A stretch of 64,000 nucleotides of DNA from an uncultured Parabacteroides sp. (GTDB lineage: Bacteria; Bacteroidota; Bacteroidia; Bacteroidales; Tannerellaceae): positions 62,001-126,000 of the forward strand of contig CASFJQ010000005.1 of NCBI GenBank assembly GCA_949295065.1. Direction: 5' to 3'. Positions 44,960-52,905 of the stretch are shown one piece after another (the stretch's first letter is position 1; every line of letters begins with the position of its first letter). The translations under genes and the position numbers were made by a program. Below the pieces are notes generated by a model. That model saw only the letters and a program-made list of their open reading frames with translations, was not told the DNA's origin and did not search any database.

Positions 44960-45901
44960 TTATATAGAATCCACTATCATCCCCTTTTCATTCACAGTTA
45001 TATTGGCTATTCTCAAGTCATTCAATGCCGTCACAATATCCTTAAGTTCTGCAGTTCTTGAAAAGCGGAAATGAACGCGTGTCTCCAGCAATGAAGCGGA
45101 TTTTGCCATTACACTTACATTATACCATGTTCCTATTTCCTTTACAACTTCTCCCAAAGATGTATCATCATAATCAAACATGCCTTTGCTCCAGCTATCT
45201 GCCTTATCCAAATTTGCAGTGCTTACATCAAGTTTCTTGCCTTCGTTCACAACAGCTTGTTGTCCTGGGAATAAATCAACACGTTCTTTTTGATTGCCTG
45301 TCCTTACATGTCCTTTATACAGAACAACTGATGGATAATTTCCAGGATATGAATTTATATCAAACACAGTTCCCAAAACCTCAGTCTGCAATTCACCGGA
45401 CTTTACACGAAAAGGCTTTTTTTCATCACGCTTAACATTAAAACGAGCCTTGCCAGACAAACTAACTTCCCTTAGTTCATTATCCATAAATGTCTTGGAA
45501 TATTCCAAACGTGAATTTGCTCCAAGTATTACATTTGTTCCATCCGGAAGGATTACTTCTGTTGTCTCTTTAGGAGGTGTTGACACAATAATCATTCCAC
45601 CTTGTTCAATAGTAGTTATATTTACCGGTGATTCCACGGAAGTATAAAGCCTTATAGAATTATCCTTAATATCATTCAGGAAAAAAGACAGACTGAAAGC
45701 CATAAACAAAGTTACGGCAGCTGCACTTATCCAAATAAAGACATTATTATTTTTCCTTTGGTGCCGAGCTTTAAACTCTGCCCAAGCTAGGTCCGTTTCT
45801 TCATCAGACGGTAATTTTGCTGATGCTTCACCCAACAATTGCAAAAGTTTATCGTCTTCGTTGTGTGATATATCACTCTTGTCATTTATTATTTTATTCA
45901 T
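44960..45901 (-). CDS. FecR-like anti-sigma factor
   Basis: Inner-membrane regulator of the adjacent ECF sigma factor, 313 residues: a cytoplasmic N-terminal part, one membrane segment at about 54-74 (VFIWISAAAVTLFMAFSLSF), a periplasmic FecR domain (about 110-205; VILPDGTNVILGANSRLEYSK typical) and a C-terminal DUF4974-like/STN-like part (about 240-311). In the FecA/FecR system the periplasmic part senses the receptor's N-terminal signalling domain; the receptor immediately upstream has such a domain. The gene overlaps the sigma gene by 8 bases. Confidence 0.92.
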   Translation of the reverse strand: MNKIINDKSDISHNEDDKLLQLLGEASAKLPSDEETDLAWAEFKARHQRKNNNVFIWISAAAVTLFMAFSLSFFLNDIKDNSIRLYTSVESPVNITTIEQGGMIIVSTPPKETTEVILPDGTNVILGANSRLEYSKTFMDNELREVSLSGKARFNVKRDEKKPFRVKSGELQTEVLGTVFDINSYPGNYPSVVLYKGHVRTGNQKERVDLFPGQQAVVNEGKKLDVSTANLDKADSWSKGMFDYDDTSLGEVVKEIGTWYNVSVMAKSASLLETRVHFRFSRTAELKDIVTALNDLRIANITVNEKGMIVDSI

Positions 45902-46421
45902 TAATCGCCTCCTTTCCTATCATAGATTCCCTTAATTTGGATAAAGCTTTTGAGATATGTTTTTTCACTGTATCCGGACTTATACCAAGCAGCTCAGCCA
46001 CATTACGATATGTATTCTTCTCAAAATAACAAAGACGAAGGATTGTCTTTGTCGGTTCACCCAATTCATCCACAACGGCTTCTGCCTTACGAAGCAAACG
46101 CTCGTGTTCCCAATATCCGGACTGCAAACTAAAAACTGTTTCTTCACGCAACGCATCAATATGCGAATATTCAACTTGCCGATGTTTTATTCTGTTCAAT
46201 GCTATGTTGCGGACAGAAGCAAAAAGCCAAGGAACTTGTTGTTCCTCCGCAAGATAGTCAAACCGTTTCCAAACCTGCTCCATAGCCTCTCCCACAACAT
46301 CACAAGCTTCGTCCTTATCTCCTAAGATTTGTGTAGCATATCTCACCATTTTGGGATATTGTTCACGAAACAAGGTTTCAAAAGCTTTTATTTTATTGTC
46401 TGTTTTCTTTTTCCAAATCAT
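45894..46421 (-). CDS. ECF-type RNA polymerase sigma factor
   Basis: A sigma-70 family factor of 175 residues with region 2 (YPKMVRYATQILGDKDEACDVVGEAMEQVWKRF) and region 4 (EPTKTILRLCYFEKNTYRNVAELLGISPDTVKKHISKALSKLR), and nothing between them except a short linker: an ECF factor of the Bacteroidetes FecI-like group. I chose ATG 46421 rather than the upstream start at 46514, which would overlap the receptor gene's end. It is followed, with an 8-base overlap, by its FecR-like anti-sigma factor. Confidence 0.92.
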   Translation of the reverse strand: MIWKKKTDNKIKAFETLFREQYPKMVRYATQILGDKDEACDVVGEAMEQVWKRFDYLAEEQQVPWLFASVRNIALNRIKHRQVEYSHIDALREETVFSLQSGYWEHERLLRKAEAVVDELGEPTKTILRLCYFEKNTYRNVAELLGISPDTVKKHISKALSKLRESMIGKEAINE

Positions 46422-46482
46422 CCATTGTCTCTTTATCAGCGTATAAAAGTAAAACTTGCAATCCACATATACAAAATCAATT

Positions 46483-49065
46483 CTACATACGGTTCTTTTC
46501 ACTCTTACCAGCACCGGAACCCTTATATTTGTTCTTTGTCTGATTGAATTTATAGCTTATACGCAAACCTATTTGTTGCCTGTCCGCATAACCGTCATAA
46601 TACGTGGATGTTCTGTCTCCATATATCATCTCAAATTTGCCACATTCAGTACGGAACAAATCATATCCTATCAGAGAAACTTGCAACGATTTGTCCGGCA
46701 AAAAAGATTTGGAAATTTGGAGATCTACAGTTCCTCGACGACGACTAATAGTATAACAATTTTTCGCCTTTGTTTTAATATAACCTGAAACATTAAGAAA
46801 CCAACCTTTGGGCAATACAAAACTATTATCCAGCCAAAAACCAAACCGAGGTGCTTTCCATCGCTGTTCGATTCCCAACGATCTTGCATCTGAGAAAAAC
46901 CAAGATGTTTCTACAGTCAAATCTGGTTGCCAAAAGCTAAATTTAGGAGAAGCTGATAAGGTTATATATACACCATCAGAATGTGGTACACTTGCATTTG
47001 TATCCAGCGATACTCCCGGATATTTATCATCATCATAAGGTTTCAAATAAGAAGTATACATATTCAGCGTATGGTCATAATATATATTCATATTTAACCA
47101 TTTCCAGCCGGCATCAAACGAAACTGTATGATGTATTTGTGGTGGCAAATGAGGTTCTCCTTTGAAATATTGATACTTGTTTACATAAGTTACCGCACTT
47201 GAAAGCATACCATATCCCGGACTTATCTTGATTGGTTTGTAACTCAACCCAGCACTCCAATCGTCCTTCTTATAAGTAGCTGAAACCATTGGCAATACAT
47301 GATGAAACGAAGGGCTTTGCGTAGGCTGAAGTATTCCTGCCTCATAGTAGTGTGTTTTCTGATATTCATATCTTATTCCTGCAAGAATGTCGAAATTTCC
47401 GATATTCAACGAATAATCCGAAAACACAGAAAATACAGATTGCTGTATATGGTCGTCAGCATCAGCCGAAAATCCGCTTTGTTCAAATTTATCATGTCTG
47501 TCAGTCCATGTATCTTCTGATCCCAGAGACAACAAACCTTTTTCCAACTGTTTTGATATGATTAATTTTATTGCATAAAGCTTATTATTTATAGTATTTG
47601 TTGACACTGCATCTTTTTCCTGATTGTTGAAAACTGTTTGAATTCTTTTATTCCTGCCTTTATAGAAATCTGCATTAAAATCAATGCACCATTTACCAAA
47701 CTCTCCATAATAATAAGTATTGACAGTGTGCTCCAAACCTTTCTTTCCTTTGTTAGTCACATCCGACTCCAACTTGTCAAAAAGCTCTCCGTCACGAAAA
47801 ATTTCAGAAGAACTGAGTTCCGTATTTTCATAATTTCCAATATTTTGTTCCGGAGAATAACGCAAACCTACAGACTGTTTATCACTCAATTCATAATTCA
47901 GACCTATTTCGCCATTGAAGTAATTATTCTTTCCCGTAGATATATTATCCGAAACATTTTCCCATTCGGACGAAGTATGCATTAATGTACGTGTATATTC
48001 TGTCGTATATGAATTATTTTCCCTGAAATATGTTTTAGCGAAAATATCCAATCCGCCTTTACGATAATTCAAAGAAACTCCTTCATTGCCATTGGCAAAA
48101 TGCCTCTGACGGTAATCGGCATAAAAACTTCCACTCAAACCTTCACCCCTCTGTCTTATGGTCCGTATGCGTATCACAGCCTTGACTTCAGATGAATAAC
48201 GGGCACCAGGAGTAGTTATAATCTCTGCTGACAGGACTTCGTTTGCCTGCAAGCGCATAAGTTCTGTATTGTCACGGACTTTCCTTCCGTTTATATAAAT
48301 TTCCGGTTCACCTCTGCCTATAACTGTAATATTTCCGTCCGAACCGCTTACAAAGGGCAAATGACAAATCATATCGGCAGCCGAACCCATAAGTGCAAGA
48401 ACCGTTCCGCTGACTTTTGTAAGATATCCGCCATTCTTGCGTTCTACCAAAGGCTGCGAACCTGTTATAGTAATTTCATCCAACAGATTTTCTTCAATCT
48501 TCATTTGCAGAATATTCTCCGGCTCACACTTAGCTGTCAATGTCTGATAACCTACATAAGTTACTTTCAAAAGATAATTATAGCTATACGGATTAGGTAA
48601 AAGGAATGTTCCATCATCCTGGGTAACGCAACCGGTAACAAATGATGAATCCGATGCCTGTAAAACCAAAACATTTGCATAAGAAATCGGTTTTCCTTGT
48701 TCATCTATAACTTTTCCCCTTATACTTTCGGATGTTCCTTTACCTGTTTTACGCTGCACAACAAAATAATCCTTACGCTCAAGAAGGGTAAAAGGTTTAT
48801 CTTCCAATATAATTTCCAATGCCGAAAATTGTGTCTGATTTTGTATATGAGCTGTCACATTATATGGTTTCACCTCATCATTTACAAATAATATGTTTTT
48901 CCCGCCTTCACGTTCCAGGCATCTTAATGCCGATGCCAAAGGCGTATCTTGAAATTCCACATTTATCAACCTGTTATCTTGCGCCTGCACATCAACAATA
49001 AAACAAAGCACTGATAATATGGCTCCTAAAAATCGAATAAATATTCTTGTATTTATATTAACCAT
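46483..49065 (-). CDS. TonB-dependent receptor with STN signalling domain
   Basis: An outer-membrane receptor of 860 residues. After a signal peptide ending in VQAQ comes an STN domain (about 33-105; VEFQDTPLASALRCLEREGGKNILF), a CarboxypepD_reg-like domain (about 115-195; IDEQGKPISYANVLV), a plug-like region (about 205-305; IYINGRKVRDNTELMRLQAN) and a barrel of the OMP_b-brl_3 type. The STN domain is the partner of FecR in transenvelope signalling. The gene lies upstream of sigma and anti-sigma, all on the minus strand; more often the receptor follows them. No SusD gene is adjacent. Substrate unknown. Confidence 0.9.
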   Translation of the reverse strand: MVNINTRIFIRFLGAILSVLCFIVDVQAQDNRLINVEFQDTPLASALRCLEREGGKNILFVNDEVKPYNVTAHIQNQTQFSALEIILEDKPFTLLERKDYFVVQRKTGKGTSESIRGKVIDEQGKPISYANVLVLQASDSSFVTGCVTQDDGTFLLPNPYSYNYLLKVTYVGYQTLTAKCEPENILQMKIEENLLDEITITGSQPLVERKNGGYLTKVSGTVLALMGSAADMICHLPFVSGSDGNITVIGRGEPEIYINGRKVRDNTELMRLQANEVLSAEIITTPGARYSSEVKAVIRIRTIRQRGEGLSGSFYADYRQRHFANGNEGVSLNYRKGGLDIFAKTYFRENNSYTTEYTRTLMHTSSEWENVSDNISTGKNNYFNGEIGLNYELSDKQSVGLRYSPEQNIGNYENTELSSSEIFRDGELFDKLESDVTNKGKKGLEHTVNTYYYGEFGKWCIDFNADFYKGRNKRIQTVFNNQEKDAVSTNTINNKLYAIKLIISKQLEKGLLSLGSEDTWTDRHDKFEQSGFSADADDHIQQSVFSVFSDYSLNIGNFDILAGIRYEYQKTHYYEAGILQPTQSPSFHHVLPMVSATYKKDDWSAGLSYKPIKISPGYGMLSSAVTYVNKYQYFKGEPHLPPQIHHTVSFDAGWKWLNMNIYYDHTLNMYTSYLKPYDDDKYPGVSLDTNASVPHSDGVYITLSASPKFSFWQPDLTVETSWFFSDARSLGIEQRWKAPRFGFWLDNSFVLPKGWFLNVSGYIKTKAKNCYTISRRRGTVDLQISKSFLPDKSLQVSLIGYDLFRTECGKFEMIYGDRTSTYYDGYADRQQIGLRISYKFNQTKNKYKGSGAGKSEKNRM

Positions 49066-49254
49066 CGTTTTTTTTCTGTTTTTGAATTTATACTACTTTA
49101 TGTCATGCATGCTTGACTCTCTGTTTATATTACAACTATAAAGTCCAATCGGGTATGTTTAAAAAAGAAAAAAATTTCCAGAACTAATACAATACTGTTA
49201 AAAAATATCATCAAATCACATCATCCAACTGACAACCAAGTATATATAAAAATG
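49066..49254. other. Gene-free upstream region of the receptor
   Basis: No coding ORF or clear promoter of the TAnnTTTG type was found here. AT-rich; the part around 49212-49254 is similar to the sequence at 29808-29851 next to the other hairpin copy (AAATCACA, then TATA-rich, then AATGGTGAAACTTG). Confidence 0.5.
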
Positions 49255-49398
49255 GTGAAACTTGTAAAAGTAAAAATCTACTGCATATAACAATTGAAAT
49301 AGTCATTAAAATCAAAACACTGCAATGTTCCCCAAAAAAGGTAGGCAGCTTTTCCGGAAAACATCGCAGTGTTTCTAAAAAAAGCTGCCTACCTTTTT
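49255..49398. repeat. Hairpin element, copy 2, with shared left flank
   Basis: GTGAAACTTGTAAAAGTAAA at 49255 matches 29852 in all but one base. After an extra 57 bases or so the hairpin proper (49334-49398) repeats copy 1: GGTAGGCAGCTTTTCCGG, then CATCGCAGTGTTTC and AAGCTGCCTACC. Orientation is the same. An inverted AAACACTGCAATGTT lies just before the stem. Confidence 0.75.
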
Positions 49399-49437
49399 CC
49401 GGAAAGTTCACTATTTAAAATTCCTTATATTTTCATC

Positions 49438-49553
49438 CGAAAGCAAGTAAAAATACTCTCGGAAGGAAATCGATTTACATACGGAAGGAAAACGAATTAC
49501 TTTCGGAAGGAAAACGAATTACTTTCGGAAGGAAATTCCGTTGCTTTTGGGAG
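49438..49553. repeat. Six-unit array, exact 22-bp period, core TTTCGGAAGGAAA
   Basis: CGGAAGG starts at 49460, 49482, 49504 and 49526, exactly 22 bp apart; degenerate units fall at the same phase at 49438 (CGAAAG) and 49548 (TGGGAG). Units three and four are nearly identical in full (TTACTTTCGGAAGGAAAA). The array lies between the divergent receptor and Fic genes, 40 bp after hairpin copy 2. Confidence 0.85.
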
Positions 49554-49640
49554 TGTAGTCTTTTTTTTATTATAATTGCATTTGTTAGTTGAGTATACAC
49601 TATTCATATTCCTTTTGATATTGCAACTTATAAACTGATT

Positions 49641-50762
49641 ATGATTAACTTCGACGAATACATACGCCAAGGCGAACCGCATCAACGGGAAAAGGGGTAC
49701 GCATGGCAAACCGCAATCGGACTACAAGCTGTTGATGGACTTAAACCATCCGACTATTTAATTGAAACAGCACACAAAGATATTGAAGGAGAAATTACAA
49801 TTGATGAAGTAGAACAACTAATAAAAAGTTACTACCAGTCAAAAGATGCACGTATACCAGAAATAGCAGAAATGCATGAGGCAGATACTGCATCAATCAA
49901 TATTCGCCGAATACTTACAGAGAAAACTTTTGCCTTTACGCTTGTCGGACTAACATCTATTCATCGTCGTATATTCGATGGTGTATTCAAATTTGCCGGT
50001 CAAATCCGCGATTACAACATTACAAAAAAAGAATGGGTGCTACGTGGTGATACAGTGTTGTATGTTTCCGCACCTGATCTCCGCAAGGCAATCGAATACG
50101 ACTTGGAACAAGAACGCCAGTTCGACTATTCAAAAGTGGACAGAAATGGATTAGTGAGCCATATAGCCAAATTTGTATCCGGACTATGGCAAATCCATCC
50201 GTTCGGAGAAGGGAATACCCGAACGACTGCCGTGTTCACGATTCTCTATCTACGTTCTATGGGATTTGATGTAACAAACGACCTCTTCGCTAATCATTCA
50301 TGGTATTTCCGCAATGCGCTGGTACGAGCCAACTACCAAAACATACAAAAAGGAATCATGCGTAATTCGGAATACTTGGAACGATTCTTCCGTAATCTGT
50401 TATTAGGAGAAAACAATGAGTTACGGAATCGTTATATGGTTGTCAATACGCCTGAAGCACTGATAACAGAACAGGCAGAGCATATCAACCGTACAAGTAC
50501 CGTACAACCTACCGAACAAGTTACCGAACAAGTTCGTTCTTTATTGCTAACATTGTCAAATGAACAATTATCTTTGAAAGGCATAATGGAGAAGATTGGT
50601 TTAAAGCATCGTCCGACATTTATAGAAAATTACATAGCTCCCGCTATAGAAGCGGGTGTTCTCAAAGTGTTATATCCAGACAAGCCAAATCATCCTCGAC
50701 AGAAATATTTGTTGACGGCTAAAGGATTAGCATTATATAACGAAATCAACTCAAAGCAATAA
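49641..50762 (+). CDS. Fic-domain protein (probable AMP-transferase)
   Basis: A cytoplasmic protein of 373 residues that probably transfers AMP, or another nucleotide part, to a target protein. The Fic motif HPFGEGNTR is at 186-194 with the catalytic His186, and the flap region precedes it (ITKKEWVLRGDTVLYVSAP). An inhibitory-helix-like stretch lies at about 40-63 with IEGEIT, but the position of the usual Ser/Thr is His, so the self-inhibition motif is not canonical. The C-terminal 80 residues form a winged-helix-like domain (about 290-370). No antitoxin gene is adjacent; a toxin-antitoxin role is not supported. The 5' side holds a 22-bp array. Confidence 0.88.
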   Translation: MINFDEYIRQGEPHQREKGYAWQTAIGLQAVDGLKPSDYLIETAHKDIEGEITIDEVEQLIKSYYQSKDARIPEIAEMHEADTASINIRRILTEKTFAFTLVGLTSIHRRIFDGVFKFAGQIRDYNITKKEWVLRGDTVLYVSAPDLRKAIEYDLEQERQFDYSKVDRNGLVSHIAKFVSGLWQIHPFGEGNTRTTAVFTILYLRSMGFDVTNDLFANHSWYFRNALVRANYQNIQKGIMRNSEYLERFFRNLLLGENNELRNRYMVVNTPEALITEQAEHINRTSTVQPTEQVTEQVRSLLLTLSNEQLSLKGIMEKIGLKHRPTFIENYIAPAIEAGVLKVLYPDKPNHPRQKYLLTAKGLALYNEINSKQ

Positions 50763-50805
50763 TTCTGATGAATAGCGTTAATAAATATTATCTCCAATAT
50801 AAAGG

Positions 50806-50885
50806 ACAAGCTTCGCAAGCTTAGAATTCAGTTGACAAGAACTTAATTCCCTCGTCAACTCGTCTCTGAAGCCTTGTCAACTTTA
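50806..50885. repeat. Dispersed GTTGACAAG repeat, near-complete
   Basis: CAGTTGACAAGAACTTAATT, then CTCGTCAACTCGTCTCTG and GCCTTGTCAACTTT form a stem-loop; AAGCTTCGCAAGCTT on the left is the outer part. It fills the gap between Fic and the Nudix gene. Confidence 0.8.
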
Positions 50886-50900
50886 AATTAACAACATATT

Positions 50901-51461
50901 ATGGAAAATACAGATTTGAAGAAATGGAAAACTATCAGCAGTGAATATTTATATAAAGACAACTGGCTGACAGCTCGGAAAGATTGTGTGGAACTTCCGT
51001 CGGGCGTGAGAATACCGAGTTATTACATACTTGAATATCCGGAATGGGTTTGCACAATAGCAATTACTAAAGAAAAGAAGTTTATATTTGTAAGACAATA
51101 CAGACATGGTTTGCAGGAAATAAGATACGAGCTATGTGCCGGTGTTTGTGACCCGGAGGATTCGTCTCCGCTCGAGGCTGCAAAAAGGGAATTGCTCGAG
51201 GAAACAGGATATGGAAATGGCAAATGGGAAAAGATTATGGTTGTTTCGGCAAATGCCAGTTCCATGACAAACCATACTCACTGTTTTGTTGCCACTGACG
51301 TGGAAAAGATATCTGAGCCTCATCAGGAAGAGACCGAGGATTTAAGGATTCATATACTCAGTCTCGACGAAGTGAGGGAATTAATGCATAATGATGAAAT
51401 AAAGCAAGCAACGCAAATCGCTCCGCTTTGGAAATATTTTGCTGAGAATGGAATGATTTGA
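50901..51461 (+). CDS. Nudix hydrolase (ADP-ribose pyrophosphatase-like)
   Basis: A 186-residue hydrolase, probably splitting ADP-ribose or a similar nucleoside diphosphate sugar. The Nudix box reads AGVCDPEDSSPLEAAKRELL followed by EETGYG (about 79-105): the REL-EETG catalytic part is intact, but the spacing before it has one extra residue compared with the usual GX5E part. The upstream YRHGLQEIRYELCAG region is typical of the ADP-ribose group. It lies between two copies of the dispersed repeat, as a single gene. Confidence 0.85.
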   Translation: MENTDLKKWKTISSEYLYKDNWLTARKDCVELPSGVRIPSYYILEYPEWVCTIAITKEKKFIFVRQYRHGLQEIRYELCAGVCDPEDSSPLEAAKRELLEETGYGNGKWEKIMVVSANASSMTNHTHCFVATDVEKISEPHQEETEDLRIHILSLDEVRELMHNDEIKQATQIAPLWKYFAENGMI

Positions 51462-51466
51462 GGTAA

Positions 51467-51530
51467 AGTTGACAAGGTTACAGAGACAAGTTGACAAGAA
51501 CTTAATTTTCTTGTCAACTCGTCAACTGAA
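51467..51530. repeat. Dispersed GTTGACAAG repeat, complete stem
   Basis: AAGTTGACAAGGTTACAGAG and CAAGTTGACAAGAACTTAATT on the left face CTTGTCAACTCGTCAACTGAA on the right. Together with the copies at 50806 and 53667 it defines the family's consensus core. Confidence 0.8.
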
Positions 51531-51564
51531 TACCTAGCTTGCAAAACTTTAACAACGAACATAC

Positions 51565-52062
51565 ATGAATACAGAAAACACGGAACAGAATATTCTGCAT
51601 AAAATGGCGGCATATTGCTCGACAGCCGAGAGATGCGTCCAGGACATTGAAAGCAAATTAAAGAACACCGACCTTGACGATGAGGCTCGAGAACGTATAA
51701 TCGCACGGCTGAAGCAGGAACGCTTCATCGACGAAGGACGTTTCAGCCGTTTTTTTGTCAACGACAAATTACGTTTCAATAAATGGGGACGGATAAAAAT
51801 ATCTTTCGAGCTTAAAAGAAAAGGTATTTCCGGCATTGATGCGGAAGAAGCTCTTTCCGGTATAGACGAAGAAGAATACAGAAATACGCTTTACGATATT
51901 CTGAAGAGCAAGAAGAAAACGGTCAAAGGGAAAGATGAACGTGACGTTTTCTACAAGCTTCTGAGATTTGCTGCCGGAAGAGGATTTGAAACCTCAATAT
52001 CGGCAAAATGTATAAAAGAAATTCTCAACAGTACCGAAGACTATGATGAATCTTATTTATGA
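51565..52062 (+). CDS. recX: RecX-family regulatory protein
   Basis: A small helical protein of 165 residues that in other bacteria inhibits RecA filament growth. The three-helix repeats are visible: YCSTAERCVQDIESKL, FIDEGRFSRFFVNDKLRFNK with WGRIKISFELKRKGI, and a third (KDERDVFYKLLRFAAGRGFETS). Length is in the usual range. recA is not in the window. The 3' end overlaps the comF-like gene by about 20 bases, a strong sign of co-translation. Confidence 0.85.
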   Translation: MNTENTEQNILHKMAAYCSTAERCVQDIESKLKNTDLDDEARERIIARLKQERFIDEGRFSRFFVNDKLRFNKWGRIKISFELKRKGISGIDAEEALSGIDEEEYRNTLYDILKSKKKTVKGKDERDVFYKLLRFAAGRGFETSISAKCIKEILNSTEDYDESYL

Positions 52063-52732
52063 TTTTCTTAATCTTATTTATCCTCCAAAATGTTGTATAT
52101 GCAATACGAATCTGATTAGCGGAGAAGATTGCATATGCCTCAAATGCCTTTGTAACCTGCAGCATAGCGATGACAATGCTAACGGGCTGAGCGAGAATTT
52201 TCTGTTTTCATCTCCGGGCTTGCCTCCCAGCCTCGCCTATTGCCCGTTTATATTTGAAAAAGGGAGCTGCACACAAACCTTAATTCACAAAATGAAGTAT
52301 GAAGACAAACCTCAAATTGGATACCGTCTGGCAAAATATGCGGCTAAGGAGCTGTTGCGTGCGGAAAGTCCGCTGTGCAATTGCGATTTGATTGTTCCCG
52401 TTCCTCTGCATAAAAAGAAGTTGAGAAAAAGAGGTTACAACCAGTCATTTTGGATTGCCAAAGGATTGCATCACGTATGGAAAACAGAAATAAACACAAA
52501 CTGCATAGAAAGAATATATAACAACCAAACCCAAACTCAAAAAAGCGTGTATGAACGATGGAAACACAAGGATTTGGCTTTCAAAGTGAAAGAACCGGAA
52601 ACTATTTGCGGAAAATCCATACTGATAATCGACGATGTTATAACAACAGGCACAACCATAAAAGCCTGTGCCAGAGCAATTGCCGAAGCAAAACCCAAAG
52701 AAATAAACTTCTTTGCCCTATGTCATACATAA
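52043..52732 (+). CDS. comF: ComF-family phosphoribosyltransferase-like protein
   Basis: About 229 residues with an N-terminal four-Cys zinc-binding part (PPKCCICNTNL, CICLKCLC at about 12-36) and a C-terminal PRTase domain with the PRPP loop ILIIDDVITTGTT near 198. The family is linked to DNA uptake or nucleobase salvage; which applies here is not clear. Two adjacent ATGs (52043 or 52046) are possible. It overlaps recX and is probably the last gene of that pair. Confidence 0.85.
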   Translation: MMNLIYDFLNLIYPPKCCICNTNLISGEDCICLKCLCNLQHSDDNANGLSENFLFSSPGLPPSLAYCPFIFEKGSCTQTLIHKMKYEDKPQIGYRLAKYAAKELLRAESPLCNCDLIVPVPLHKKKLRKRGYNQSFWIAKGLHHVWKTEINTNCIERIYNNQTQTQKSVYERWKHKDLAFKVKEPETICGKSILIIDDVITTGTTIKACARAIAEAKPKEINFFALCHT

Positions 52733-52785
52733 AAAAAGATAAATAAATAAATAAGATATAATGAAATTATATAATTTGTTTTCGC

Positions 52786-52793
52786 TATTTTTG
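52786..52793 (+). promoter_or_regulatory. Possible -7 box of pyrE
   Basis: TATTTTTG matches TAnnTTTG and would give a leader of about 105 bases. A TTTG upstream is at the wrong distance, so only the -7 element is supported. Confidence 0.35.
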
Positions 52794-52812
52794 CAAAATA
52801 AAAATTAAGTTT

Positions 52813-52836
52813 CAGGTTAATAGGCTTTATAACCTG
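52813..52836 (+). promoter_or_regulatory. Hairpin in the pyrE leader
   Basis: CAGGTTA pairs with TAACCTG around a 10-base loop, a perfect 7-bp stem, 70 bases before the pyrE ATG. It has no T tract, so it is not a classical terminator; a regulatory or stabilising role is possible. Confidence 0.35.
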
Positions 52837-52905
52837 ACAAATAAAAATTGACTTGCGTATTTCGTTTGAATAAGCATAAAATTTAGACATAATTTAGAGG
52901 ATTGT

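Noticed and set aside
49211..49411. A 66-codon minus-strand frame, and a similar one at 29733-29987
   Set aside because: Their shared residues come from the duplicated hairpin element, not from a protein family; no start signal.
9561..49553. The 22-bp arrays as CRISPR arrays
   Set aside because: Units are 22 bp in all, with no separate repeat plus spacer of 25 bp or more each, and no cas gene is present.
49641..50762. Fic protein as a toxin of a toxin-antitoxin pair
   Set aside because: No small antitoxin gene is next to it, and the length and C-terminal domain fit the stand-alone class.
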